Origin: Staphylococcus pseudintermedius
Lineage (GTDB): Bacteria; Bacillota; Bacilli; Staphylococcales; Staphylococcaceae
Reading direction: 5' to 3'
Length of the DNA: 64,000 bases
Assembly (NCBI RefSeq): GCF_001792775.2
Contig: NZ_MLGE02000006.1
Coordinates: 1-64,000, forward strand
Shown here: piece by piece, positions 28,191 through 37,319 of the stretch
Numbering within the stretch: the stretch's first letter is position 1
Layout of the letters: each line of letters opens with the position of its first letter
The notes under the pieces: model-generated
Told to the model about the DNA's origin: nothing
The model's input: only the letters and a program-made list of their open reading frames with translations
Databases searched by the model: none
Program-made: the position numbers and the translations under genes

Positions 28191-29603
28191 ATGAAAAATA
28201 AAAAGCCGATTTTTTCTATTGTTATTACGACTTATAATTCTGAAGCCAGTGTATTAAAAACAGTATATTCAGCGTTAAATCAAAGTATTGAAGCTAGTGA
28301 TTATGAAATCATTGTAGTGGATGATTGCTCGACAGACGAAACGTTTACTTTATTAAAGGGGCTACAAGGAGATAATTTAAAAATATTTCAGTTAGATGAA
28401 AACTCTGGAGGGCCTTCTAAACCAAGAAACATTGGGATTGAAAAGGCGAGAGGAGAGTATATTTTCTTTTTAGATGGCGATGATTGGCTAGACGAGAATA
28501 TTTTAGAGAAAGTTAAAGGGTTAGATACATGTAGTAAAAGTGATCTAATTATTACAAGAGTGATTAAAGATAGAGATGGCAAACAGAGTGAGCATGCACG
28601 GTTCATGACTATTGAAGAAGTGAAGCATAAGAATCATGAGGAGCTACCATATTTTTATTACTATTTAGGACCTATTGGGAAATTTGTTAAAAGAAAAATA
28701 CTCATCAATCACAATATCAGATTTAGAGACGATTTGGTGTTTGGGGAAGACAAAATATTCTTCATGAATTGCTATAATAAAATCAATAAAGTTTCGGTTA
28801 CTAAAAATATTTCAGCTTATATTAATCGATCTCAAGATAATCAATCAATAGTTAAAAAAACAAATTTCATTGATAAACGAAAGAGTGATGAGGAATTTTT
28901 TAAAGAAGCATTACAATTAAGTAGTAGAAAAATGAAAAATAAATTTCTTGTTAGAATTTTAGAATACGATTTGTTAAAGAATGTACAAAGTATGGTCTAC
29001 TTAAAAATGTCATTAGACGAAAGAAAAGAGACCTTTGTAATAATTAGAAATATATACACTCACCCTTCTTTAAAAAAGCATTTAATTAAGAGAATAGATG
29101 ATAAATATAAATCGGCACTAGATGCGATTTTTGAAGATGATTTTGAAAAGTTTGATACATTTTTCCACTGGTTGCAAAGAGGTGTTAAGGTTACTGAATA
29201 TGACAAAAAGGGACGACAGGTTTTAAAAAGTACAGATGATTATGAATTTAAAATAAAAGTTCCAAATGCACATACTGTGAATATTCAGCAAACGAAAGAG
29301 AGTCTCTTGATTCAATGTCGAGTAGATCATATTGATGCTAAAAATTTGAAAGATATTCTATTAGAGAATAGAGAAGATTATAGAAATAATAAATGTATAG
29401 AAATTATAAAATTTGATAATTCCATTCTAACTTTTCAGATTAATATGAAGTTAACAGAAGGCTTGCATAAAGGGATTTATAATATTTTAGTTCGATATAA
29501 TAATTATATGCTATGTAATATTAAATATGGATTTACCAAAGAAATAGACAATGCTAAAGTTTATCCGACAATTAACGGCAATTTATCTTTGAAGGTAAAT
29601 TGA
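28191..29603 (+). CDS. GT2 glycosyltransferase, TarS/TarP-like
   Basis: A 470-residue protein. The N-terminal GT-A domain (about 8-230) has FSIVITTYNSE, VVDDCSTDETF, the donor-binding NSGGPSKPRNIG and the metal-binding LDGDD. These match the motif pattern of the staphylococcal teichoic acid transferases TarS and TarP, especially NSGGPxKPRN. Residues about 240-470 are mostly helical and beta-rich without a named domain, in place of the TarS trimerisation region. It would add a sugar to the polymer made by the two glycerophosphotransferases next door. It is very AT-rich. AGGGGGGATATAA precedes the ATG. Donor and acceptor are inferred. Confidence 0.78.
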   Translation: MKNKKPIFSIVITTYNSEASVLKTVYSALNQSIEASDYEIIVVDDCSTDETFTLLKGLQGDNLKIFQLDENSGGPSKPRNIGIEKARGEYIFFLDGDDWLDENILEKVKGLDTCSKSDLIITRVIKDRDGKQSEHARFMTIEEVKHKNHEELPYFYYYLGPIGKFVKRKILINHNIRFRDDLVFGEDKIFFMNCYNKINKVSVTKNISAYINRSQDNQSIVKKTNFIDKRKSDEEFFKEALQLSSRKMKNKFLVRILEYDLLKNVQSMVYLKMSLDERKETFVIIRNIYTHPSLKKHLIKRIDDKYKSALDAIFEDDFEKFDTFFHWLQRGVKVTEYDKKGRQVLKSTDDYEFKIKVPNAHTVNIQQTKESLLIQCRVDHIDAKNLKDILLENREDYRNNKCIEIIKFDNSILTFQINMKLTEGLHKGIYNILVRYNNYMLCNIKYGFTKEIDNAKVYPTINGNLSLKVN

Positions 29604-30230
29604 ATTCAGAAGATTTAATTTAAAAAAGTAAAATATAACATTGAAAAAAGAGCGTAGATTAATTTGCATCCCTTTTTTATTAGTTTGCAATCGCCTAGGA
29701 CAACAATGTGATATTGAACGTCCCTTAGACCTTAGTATCAGTGATTGTTATGACAGTTAAGGATGTGCATTTTTAAGTGGAATCCGGCGACTAGAATTGT
29801 CACCGATGAATAGAAAAGGGTTGCTTTATACTAAAATATGCGAGAATGCACGTTTGGAAGAGGATTTATAAAGTCCTCCTCAATATCATTAAATCATGAT
29901 TAAACCGAAAAAATGAAGATTCAGACCGCCCATATTTAAACGGTGGAAAAGAAAACCTAAGGTGTTATGACGGTTTCTCTTGACAATAATAGTACAATAA
30001 AACAGTGAATACGAGTGTAAAAAAATTCTAGTGGTAATCGATACGTATCATGTTTATACTCCACTTACAACATATCAACATTACAATAAGGGGTTAACGA
30101 CTTTAGCGCAGCTTGAAGAGTTAATTTATGTGAGATTTTGAAGTTTAGATTCTGGAGGAGTGTCATCGGTTGGGTGAGATAATGAATAGTCAGCTAAAAA
30201 AATATTTCCCTACTAAATAGATACGCACTA
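29604..30230. other. Decayed intergenic DNA after the teichoic-acid-type locus
   Basis: About 630 bases without a convincing gene. A frame near 30030-30141 reads TPLTTYQHYNKGLTTL and could be the tail of a transposase or other lost gene, but I cannot name it. Many stops interrupt every frame. It looks like a relic of insertion and deletion at the edge of the accessory locus. Confidence 0.4.
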
Positions 30231-30360
30231 TTAATTTGAAGCTGTTTTTTTCTTCAACAGTTTCATGATGAATGGATAGAATAATGCTAATACAGTCATC
30301 ATGGTTAAAACAGTCGCAATCGGTGAACCGGAGAAAATGTCATCGATGTATGTGACAATT
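30231..30360 (-). pseudogene. C-terminal remnant of a transporter gene
   Basis: On the minus strand an open stretch ending at a TAA encodes YIDDIFSGSPIATVLTMMTV then ALFYPFIMKLLKKK, a final transmembrane helix with a lysine-rich tail, as in the end of a permease. No start or upstream part is present, so this is a truncated gene. The family cannot be settled from 40 residues. Confidence 0.45.
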
Positions 30361-30521
30361 AGTTATATTTTATCATAATATTCAGAATTATAGAGGTTGG
30401 ATTCAAATGATATACTATTGTCAACATTATTTTGGTTTTGGTTATCAATCAAAGTTTGAAAGAAGATGGGGGAGCAGCTTTTAATGATAAAAGAGTGTGA
30501 GGAGAAGTTGATGACAAAAAG

Positions 30522-30553
30522 AATCCCCTCACTATAGCGGCAGTGAGGGGATT
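30522..30553 (-). terminator. Terminator of the nitroreductase gene
   Basis: AATCCCCTCACT and AGTGAGGGGATT form a perfect 12-bp stem. Read on the minus strand it is followed by CTTTTTG. It lies about 110 bases past the nitroreductase stop. Confidence 0.82.
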
Positions 30554-30662
30554 AGTGTTTATTATGTTGGATTCCTTATAAACAGATATTAAGCTATAGA
30601 TTCGTATTTGTCACCGCTATAAATCTTGATGTCAGTCATCCTTCATGTTTGACTGATGGCGA

Positions 30663-31325
30663 TTAAACCCAATCAATAACTTCTTCCTTGCTACGGCGTG
30701 TTTTGGCACGTTTTGGATCTTCCTCGCGATAACCAAATGCCACCATAACTGATGGTGCGTACTCTGCATCATCGAAATAGCCTTTTTCAGTTAAAATACG
30801 TGATACTTCATCGTATTGGAACCCTTCAATTGGACATGAATCGATGCCTAAAAATGCTGCAGATGTCATCATGTTTCCAAGTACAATATAGGTTTGTTTG
30901 CTTGCCCAGTCCCATAATGCACGTTCGCTTTCGTAAAGATGTAAATTGTCGTTTTGGAATGCGGATGTTTTCTCGCTCATTTGTTCAATCATATCCGTAT
31001 CCAATTGCTTCACATCGCGTAATAATTTTTGGAAATATTCATTTTCTGGACGTACATTTTTACGAGCTAAAATTAATACGAAATGACTCGCTGTGTCTAA
31101 TTGTCCTTGAGCGCCCCAACTAATCGATTTGAGTGCTTCACGCATTTCAGGATCTTGAATAACTAAAAATTTCCAAGGTTCAAGCCCAAGTGAACTTGGT
31201 GACAGACGTCCTGTTTCTAAAATTGTATCGAAATCAGCGTCGTCAATTTTACGACTTGCATCAAAACGTTTTGTAGCAAAGCGATAATTAAATGTATCTA
31301 GTAACATTTGGCGTTTATCTTCCAT
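30663..31325 (-). CDS. NAD(P)H-dependent nitroreductase family flavoprotein
   Basis: A 220-residue FMN-dependent nitroreductase-fold protein. The N-terminal FNYRFATKRFD motif and SPSSLGLEPWKFLVIQD form the FMN-binding region, and the C-terminus has SVMVAFGYREEDPKRAKTRR with conserved phosphate-contact residues. It resembles NfsB/YdgI-type oxidoreductases that reduce quinones, nitroaromatics or related electrophiles in the cytosol. The ATG at 31325 is chosen because AAAGGAG lies nine bases upstream. It is divergent from the fructosamine kinase gene and monocistronic. Confidence 0.85.
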   Translation of the reverse strand: MEDKRQMLLDTFNYRFATKRFDASRKIDDADFDTILETGRLSPSSLGLEPWKFLVIQDPEMREALKSISWGAQGQLDTASHFVLILARKNVRPENEYFQKLLRDVKQLDTDMIEQMSEKTSAFQNDNLHLYESERALWDWASKQTYIVLGNMMTSAAFLGIDSCPIEGFQYDEVSRILTEKGYFDDAEYAPSVMVAFGYREEDPKRAKTRRSKEEVIDWV

Positions 31326-31437
31326 TTGTTGCAACTCCTTTAAGTAGTGTCATACAATTATAGTATAGATGACTTTAAATCGACGTTAAAATAGTTTGTT
31401 TGGATTCAATTTCAAAAGAGAAAAGGGGTTGAATGTC

Positions 31438-32301
31438 ATGAATGAAAAATGGTATCACACCTTACCACTCGACGATATCCAGTCGATTGAACCGGTCAAT
31501 GGTGGTGATGTCAATCAAGCTTTTCGCATCAATACAAATGAAAGTCCTTACTTTTTGTTGATTCAACCAGGTCGTGAAGCGTCATTTTTCGATGCAGAAG
31601 TCGCGGGTCTCGAAGCGTTTGAAGCAGCGGGTGTGACGGCGCCGAAAGTGATTGATCAAGGACAGGTTGATCAAGATGCTTATCTATTACTGAGCTATTT
31701 AGACGAAGGACAAAGTGGCAGTCAAAAAGCGCTCGGAAAATTGGTTGCACAATTGCATCAAACACATGAACGAGAAGGTCGATTTGGATTTCATTTGCCT
31801 TATGAAGGTGGGGATATTCAATTCGATAATACGTGGGCAGACGATTGGCAAACATTATTTTTAAAACAACGGATGGACCCGCTTGCTGAGGTGATTCGTC
31901 AGCGTCAATTGTGGTCTGATTCGGATGATGCGTTATTTGAAAAGGTATACGGCTTAATGGCAGACACGTTAGCCCAACATGAGAGCCTACCGTCTTTGTT
32001 ACACGGAGATTTATGGGCAGGCAATTATATGTTTTTAACTGATGGCCGTCCCGCGCTGTTTGATCCTGCACCTTTATACGGCGACCGCGAATTTGACTTA
32101 GGAGCAACGAAAGTTTTTGGTGGATTTAGTCCAGCATTTTATGAAGCTTATGATACAGCCTATCCACTCGCTGAAGGGGCGACGTTACGCATTCGATTTT
32201 ATGAGTTGTATTTATTGCTCGTCCATTTAGTGAAGTTTGGCACGGTGTATCTAGGTAGTGTGAGAACAACAATGGAGGAAATTGTGGATGAAGCAAATTA
32301 A
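31438..32301 (+). CDS. Fructosamine/ketosamine kinase family protein
   Basis: A 287-residue kinase-like protein of the FN3K family, which phosphorylates sugar adducts on proteins or small amines so that they decompose (deglycation). The N-terminal lobe has NGGDVNQAFRI as a glycine-rich loop. The catalytic loop is LHGDLWAGNYMF, with Asp as base and Asn for metal, and the DFG-like segment is LFDPAPLYGDREFDLG; both are hallmarks of this family. The start at 31438 follows AAAAGGGG; an upstream in-frame ATG is ignored. Its end overlaps the next gene by 14 bases, so the two are coupled. Confidence 0.87.
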   Translation: MNEKWYHTLPLDDIQSIEPVNGGDVNQAFRINTNESPYFLLIQPGREASFFDAEVAGLEAFEAAGVTAPKVIDQGQVDQDAYLLLSYLDEGQSGSQKALGKLVAQLHQTHEREGRFGFHLPYEGGDIQFDNTWADDWQTLFLKQRMDPLAEVIRQRQLWSDSDDALFEKVYGLMADTLAQHESLPSLLHGDLWAGNYMFLTDGRPALFDPAPLYGDREFDLGATKVFGGFSPAFYEAYDTAYPLAEGATLRIRFYELYLLLVHLVKFGTVYLGSVRTTMEEIVDEAN

Positions 32302-32740
32302 TCGATGGATTCCAATTTTGTGGTTGGTTTCGATCGTCATATTAGCGTTATTTTATACGCAACTCCCTGCGCAAGTGGGGACACATTTGAACTTCAATGG
32401 TGATGTAGACGGATGGGGTGCGAAAAGTCAATTGTGGATTATACCGGTGATATTTTTGGTTATCTGGGTTTTTCTATCTTTGTTGCTACACTATGCGCCA
32501 GTATGGGAACACACTATTCAAGGGGCAACCGTTGAAAAAAGTCGGTCACAACGTCGAGATGTATTGCACACTTTAGTTATCGTACAGTTGACGGTGTGGG
32601 TGCTTTACATGGTGTATCTGATTGGTACGATAAATGGTAAAGAAGGGATACCGTTTTGGCTCATGTGGCTTGCGTATCTCGCCATCGGATTGACATTGGT
32701 CACTCGTATCGTCCATGTCTTTAAACGAAATCAAGCATAA
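32288..32740 (+). CDS. DUF1648 (SdpI-like) membrane protein
   Basis: A 150-residue protein with four hydrophobic helices. The first extracytoplasmic loop carries the DUF1648 signature LPAQVGTHLNFNGDVDGWG. DUF1648 is the N-terminal module of SdpI, the B. subtilis immunity protein against the SDP peptide toxin, though many DUF1648 proteins have no known role. The ATG at 32288 lies behind GGAGG within the end of the fructosamine kinase gene. The YknWXYZ-type exporter that starts about 800 bases away also protects B. subtilis from SDP, so an envelope-toxin defence role is a reasonable inference. Confidence 0.75.
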   Translation: MKQINRWIPILWLVSIVILALFYTQLPAQVGTHLNFNGDVDGWGAKSQLWIIPVIFLVIWVFLSLLLHYAPVWEHTIQGATVEKSRSQRRDVLHTLVIVQLTVWVLYMVYLIGTINGKEGIPFWLMWLAYLAIGLTLVTRIVHVFKRNQA

Positions 32741-32753
32741 TAACGTTAAGAAA

Positions 32754-32795
32754 AGAGGCTGAGAATTTAAAGTTTTCTCAGCCTCTCCTTTTTTA
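32754..32795. terminator. Bidirectional terminator
   Basis: AGAGGCTGAGAA and TTCTCAGCCTCT form a 12-bp stem with T-rich sequence on its right. It separates the convergent DUF1648 and Yip1 genes. Confidence 0.85.
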
Positions 32796-32803
32796 TGTAT
32801 GCT

Positions 32804-33406
32804 TTATGCAACGATTGCGGTAAATACGACACTTAGGATGAACACTGCGATGCCTAATAGCCAAGACCACTTAGCAGGTAAATGACCATTTGAATGAAGC
32901 ATGACACCGAATAACCAACCTGACAACAAATTCGTTAAGCTGAACGCACCTAAAAGCGTGTTACCTGGTGCGAAAATATTTAGCGAATCAATTTTAACTG
33001 TTGTGATATCGAGTTGGAATAACAGTTGAATGATGAGGATGATGCTCATCACGGCTAAAATAGTGTTATAGTAACGTAAGACTGCACCGAATATCGCTCT
33101 TTTCATAAGTACTTTCTTGAAAATCTTATAAATGAGTAGTGTGATCAAATAAGTAATGCCCACAACGACGAGACTAGTGATAACGGCAGCAATGATGCCA
33201 AAAACGATAGCAACAGGTGCTGATTGTTGCGCTTGAGCTTCAGTTAACCCTTGTTCAGTGAGTAGCTTTATGTAATCGACAGAAAGCGTAGTAAGTGCAG
33301 TTTGTATAATGATGAAAAATATCAATAGTAAAACTTTCTTCCATAAATGAGGTTGTGTCCTATCTCTGTTAAAAGCTTCTATATATAGTGGTTTTGAAAA
33401 TACCAT
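32804..33406 (-). CDS. Yip1-domain membrane protein (YknW paralogue)
   Basis: A 200-residue protein with a short cytosolic N-terminus and five hydrophobic helices. The segment DSLNIFAPGNTLLGAFSLTNL matches TSLNIFLPGNMYLAAFDVQTI of the divergent gene at 33549, so the two are paralogues of the Yip1/YknW family. YknW assists assembly of the YknXYZ exporter in B. subtilis. It is transcribed away from the exporter operon from a shared intergenic region of about 140 bases. Confidence 0.75.
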   Translation of the reverse strand: MVFSKPLYIEAFNRDRTQPHLWKKVLLLIFFIIIQTALTTLSVDYIKLLTEQGLTEAQAQQSAPVAIVFGIIAAVITSLVVVGITYLITLLIYKIFKKVLMKRAIFGAVLRYYNTILAVMSIILIIQLLFQLDITTVKIDSLNIFAPGNTLLGAFSLTNLLSGWLFGVMLHSNGHLPAKWSWLLGIAVFILSVVFTAIVA

Positions 33407-33548
33407 AGCATTAAATAATATAATTTTATACTTGAATCACGATATTTGTATAAGCTTTTGTCATATTTTAGAATTTTTACTTGAAATATAAAAAAGCCTC
33501 TAACAATGTGATAATATTAAGATAATCTTTTTGAGGAGGCAAACAAAG

Positions 33549-34190
33549 TTGGTCAAGACAAATCTACCTCTATTCCAACATTTTGAAGACTTGCGCAACC
33601 ACCCGACATGGAAAGTGAAAGCAATTTTAATGATGGTTGTGACACTCATTCATGCGTTTTTGTTGAAAATTGATACGGATAATACAACGTTATTAGAAGG
33701 TTTTGGTTATTCAAAACAAGATATTGAAGAGTTCCATCAAATTCATTGGTTCGCTGATACGATGAGTAGTTTGATGGGGGTATTGATTAGTTTTTTGTTT
33801 ACATTTGTTGTATTTATGATGTTTTCTAAACTGTTGCACTCCGATGTTTCGGCCCAAACGATATTATCTGCCTCATTCAGTCATTCGCTTATTGTGACGT
33901 CGGTTGCTCTAGTATTTGTATGTATTCAACTGATCTTTCATTTACCATTTCCTACATATAACATTACAAGCTTGAATATATTTCTACCAGGGAATATGTA
34001 CCTAGCTGCTTTTGATGTACAAACGATATTCAAAGGTTATGTGACATTTATCGTTTATTATGCGACAAGCCGTTTGTCTTTACGCGCTGCTTTGACTCTA
34101 GGCTTGTTAACCATTGCATTGACGATATTACTGGCGTTAGGTTCAGCGGCTCTAGAAGACACGATACTCAGTTTAGCCGGAGAATTGTAA
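33549..34190 (+). CDS. yknW: Yip1-domain membrane protein, YknW-like
   Basis: A 213-residue protein with five predicted helices. Translation probably starts at the TTG at 33549, behind GAGGAGG; upstream in-frame codons would place the Shine-Dalgarno inside the gene. It precedes membrane fusion, ATPase and permease genes exactly as yknW precedes yknXYZ in B. subtilis. A gap of about 100 bases separates it from yknX, so that gene could have its own promoter. The name rests on gene order and the Yip1-like NIFxPGN segment. Confidence 0.72.
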   Translation: MVKTNLPLFQHFEDLRNHPTWKVKAILMMVVTLIHAFLLKIDTDNTTLLEGFGYSKQDIEEFHQIHWFADTMSSLMGVLISFLFTFVVFMMFSKLLHSDVSAQTILSASFSHSLIVTSVALVFVCIQLIFHLPFPTYNITSLNIFLPGNMYLAAFDVQTIFKGYVTFIVYYATSRLSLRAALTLGLLTIALTILLALGSAALEDTILSLAGEL

Positions 34191-34295
34191 CGGTCTGCTA
34201 TATATATAAATTTATTGTTTTTTTAAAGAGAATTTATCCTTCTTAATGTTATAATACAACCAAAGTATCTTATGCCATTAAGGAGGATTTTTATT

Positions 34296-35348
34296 TTGAA
34301 GAAAAAAACTTTGATTGTGTCATCACTGATAGGCGTTATCTTACTTACAGGAATAGCATTTTTGGTGAAAACATTTGGTGATGTCGGAGGCCAAAAAAAT
34401 GAAGCTGCTTACGATACATATACTGTAAAAACTGAAAAACCGCTGCGTGTGACGGGGAAGATCTCTCCGGAGACGATTAAAACATATTTAAATAATGCAC
34501 AACTGGGGACTTTTTTAAATGTTCAAGTGAAAGATGGACAGACAGTCACTCAAGGCACGCCATTATTGAATTATGATATTGACCCAACGCAACGCCAAAA
34601 GTTAGTCAAACAATTGACGGACGCGCAACAAAGTGGGGATCAACAAGCGATTAACCAAGCTTGGAAACAATTGAATCGCTATGACGGTCAAGTGAATAAC
34701 AGTGTAAATGCGACATTTAATGGAACAGTATCTTTCGTCGATAACAGTCAAGTCGGTGAAGGTGAACCAATTTTGAAATTAATTGCGAATGAGTTAGAAA
34801 TTCAGTCAACGATTTCGGAATTTGATTTAGAGAAGATTAAAGTCGGCGATACGGTCAATATTAAAGTAACAAGTACCGGTAAAGAAGGTAAAGGGAAAAT
34901 CACGCACATTTCACAACTTCCGACGAGCTATCAACAAGATGCTAAAGGAGAAGCTGCTGGTAGTGCGCCCGTTGTAGGTGAAGGGAGTGAAGGCGCTGAT
35001 TCATTAACAACGAATAATCCTGTACAATCGCATCCAACAGGTGAAAGCGACAAAGAAACATCGAAATATAAAATGACTATTGGTGAACTAGATTTTGATG
35101 CGCGTAACGGCTATTCCGTAGAGGCAATGATTCCGTTAGAAACACTCAAAATTCCAAAATCTGTGCTAACGAAAGATCATCATGTTTATATTGTAGATCA
35201 ATCTGGTGTGGCACATCGTACGAAAATTACGTATGACGAAAAGAATGGTGAATTAATCGTGAAAAAAGGTGTTAAAAAAGGCGATCGTATCATCAACCAT
35301 CCTGACGCTAAAATTAAAGATGGTGAGAAAGTTGAGGTGGCCAAATGA
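34296..35348 (+). CDS. yknX: Membrane fusion (HlyD/MacA-like) subunit, YknX-like
   Basis: A 350-residue adaptor protein. It has one N-terminal membrane anchor (about 3-23), a biotinyl-lipoyl-like domain split around a short Gln-rich helical hairpin (LVKQLTDAQQSGDQQAINQAW), and a beta-barrel (STISEFDLEKIKVGDTV). It would link the exporter to the outer face of the membrane. The likely start is TTG at 34296, behind AAGGAGG; an ATG at 34272 would put that site inside the gene. It overlaps the ATPase gene by four bases. Confidence 0.83.
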   Translation: MKKKTLIVSSLIGVILLTGIAFLVKTFGDVGGQKNEAAYDTYTVKTEKPLRVTGKISPETIKTYLNNAQLGTFLNVQVKDGQTVTQGTPLLNYDIDPTQRQKLVKQLTDAQQSGDQQAINQAWKQLNRYDGQVNNSVNATFNGTVSFVDNSQVGEGEPILKLIANELEIQSTISEFDLEKIKVGDTVNIKVTSTGKEGKGKITHISQLPTSYQQDAKGEAAGSAPVVGEGSEGADSLTTNNPVQSHPTGESDKETSKYKMTIGELDFDARNGYSVEAMIPLETLKIPKSVLTKDHHVYIVDQSGVAHRTKITYDEKNGELIVKKGVKKGDRIINHPDAKIKDGEKVEVAK

Positions 35349-36040
35349 TTGAACTGAAGGGGATCAATCGTCATTTTAAAAATGGGAACGAAACCAATCA
35401 CATTTTAAAAGATATCGAGTTGCGGATTGAACAAGGTGAATTTGTCGCGATTATGGGCCCTTCAGGATCAGGTAAGAGTACACTTATCAATATTTTAGGT
35501 TTTATCGATCGCGGTTATGAAGGGGACTATTTGTTTAATGGTGAGAATTACCAAAAAACGTCAGATAATGAATTGGCAGCGATTCGTAACCGGACAGTAG
35601 GGTTTGTATTTCAAAATTTTAAACTCATACAAAACAACACGATTTTAGAAAATGTCAGTGTGCCGTTATTGTATGCCGGAATGCGACCAGCTGAACGTAA
35701 TCGACGTGTGTTGGACATTTTACATCGTGTCGGATTGTATGATAAAGAAAATTTAGTGCCTAACAAATTATCAGGGGGACAACAACAGCGTGTGGCGATT
35801 GCTAGAGCGATTGTGAACCGTCCTCGATTTATTATTGCCGATGAGCCAACTGGGGCACTCGATTCGAAAACGTCTGAAGATATTATGGCGTTGTTTATGG
35901 AGTTGAATCAAGAGCAAGGCACAACGATGATTGTTGTGACACATGATCCAAAAGTCGCTGCACAAGCGGATCGTGTCATTCACATTTTGGATGGCCGAGT
36001 TCAAAGAGAAGAGGTGCTGTCGCATGGCGTACATCGCTAA
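35345..36040 (+). CDS. yknY: MacB-type ABC ATPase, YknY-like
   Basis: A 231-residue LolD/MacB-branch ATPase. It has Walker A GPSGSGKS, Q-loop FVFQNFKLI, signature LSGGQQQRVAIARA, Walker B FIIADEPTGALD and switch His in VVTHD. It powers the FtsX-like permease that follows, whose start lies 17 bases inside this gene. The organisation (fusion protein, ATPase, permease) is that of YknXYZ. Confidence 0.88.
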   Translation: MIELKGINRHFKNGNETNHILKDIELRIEQGEFVAIMGPSGSGKSTLINILGFIDRGYEGDYLFNGENYQKTSDNELAAIRNRTVGFVFQNFKLIQNNTILENVSVPLLYAGMRPAERNRRVLDILHRVGLYDKENLVPNKLSGGQQQRVAIARAIVNRPRFIIADEPTGALDSKTSEDIMALFMELNQEQGTTMIVVTHDPKVAAQADRVIHILDGRVQREEVLSHGVHR

Positions 36041-37199
36041 TATTCTCCACGTTTCATTACGTTCGATTATGAAAAATAAACGCCGTAATATTTTTACAAT
36101 GATCGGGATTATTATTGGGATTGCGGCCGTAATTACGATTATGTCATTAGGAAATGGTTTTAAAAAGACAGCCGACGAACAGTTCAGTGATGCAGGTGCG
36201 TCGAAAGATAGTGCTTTGGTCAGCTTTTTACCAAATAATTTTGATACAGTGAAAGAACCGCCTTTTACGACTGAAGATATTGAGGTTGCACGTCAAGTCG
36301 AAGGGGTTCAAGATGCGAGTATTAAAGAAGATGATACACTCGGCTTAACGGCTGAAGCGCGCACTGTGAAAAAGAAAGCGGATGTGGCCGTCGTTAAAAG
36401 TGAAACTGTCACGGAACCAGACGAAGGGGAAGGTTTTAGTAAGGAAGACAATGCATTGAAACAGCGTGTGGCAACGGTATCTTCGGAAGTGGCGGAAACG
36501 TTATTTAAAGGTGATGCAGTCGGTCAAACACTGTATATTGACGATATCGGTTTTGAAGTCGTCGGTGTAAAAGAAAAGGCACAGGTTCCGAATGCTGTCC
36601 AAATTCCGACAAAAACAGTTGAAGCGGATTTACCTAACTTGAAATCTGACTATCCACAATTGATGTTAAAAGTTGGTGAAGATGCGGATAAAAAAGAAAT
36701 AGCGACAAAAGTTGCGGATCAATTGAATCAACGAGGTTCAGCTGTTGCGCAAGGAAGTTACGAATATGCAGATACTGAAGCGTTGATGAAGAGTATCGGT
36801 AAAATCTTTGACTCTATTACGTACTTTGTCGCAGCGGTGGCAGGGATTTCACTCTTTATTGCAGGTATCGGTGTGATGAACGTGATGTATATTTCGGTAG
36901 CAGAACGTACTGAAGAGATTGCCATTCGACGTGCATTCGGTGCAAAAGCAAGAGATATTGAGTTTCAGTTTTTAATCGAAAGTGTCGTGCTTTGTTTAAT
37001 CGGTGGGATTATCGGTTTAGTCATCGGTATTTTGATTGCGAAATTGGTCGATGTGGTGACACCTGAATATATTCAAAGCGCTGTGAGTTTAGGTTCGATT
37101 ATTTTAGCCGTCGGTGTGTCAACTTTGATTGGGATTGTGTTTGGGTGGATTCCCGCACGTGCCGCAGCGAAGAAAGAGTTGATTGATATTATTAAGTAA
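36024..37199 (+). CDS. yknZ: MacB/FtsX-type permease, YknZ-like
   Basis: A 391-residue permease. It has an N-terminal helix after the RSIMKNKRRNIFTMIGIIIGIAAVI motif (positions 36057-36131), a large extracytoplasmic MacB domain (about 50-265), and three C-terminal helices. The VMNVMYISVAERTEEIAIRRAFGAK segment is typical of MacB/FtsX permeases. The ATG at 36024 follows GAGGTG within the ATPase gene. In B. subtilis the equivalent complex protects against the SDP toxin. The substrate here is unknown but is likely an amphipathic peptide or envelope-active molecule. Confidence 0.87.
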   Translation: MAYIANILHVSLRSIMKNKRRNIFTMIGIIIGIAAVITIMSLGNGFKKTADEQFSDAGASKDSALVSFLPNNFDTVKEPPFTTEDIEVARQVEGVQDASIKEDDTLGLTAEARTVKKKADVAVVKSETVTEPDEGEGFSKEDNALKQRVATVSSEVAETLFKGDAVGQTLYIDDIGFEVVGVKEKAQVPNAVQIPTKTVEADLPNLKSDYPQLMLKVGEDADKKEIATKVADQLNQRGSAVAQGSYEYADTEALMKSIGKIFDSITYFVAAVAGISLFIAGIGVMNVMYISVAERTEEIAIRRAFGAKARDIEFQFLIESVVLCLIGGIIGLVIGILIAKLVDVVTPEYIQSAVSLGSIILAVGVSTLIGIVFGWIPARAAAKKELIDIIK

Positions 37200-37319
37200 C
37201 CCCACATATTGGTGATGCTGAAGTGTTTCAAAATTATTTATTTTAAAAATATAGGTGAGCATCTTACAGGTTGCTGAACCTTTTTTCTCAGTTTAATCAT
37301 TTAACCCTTTATAGATTGT

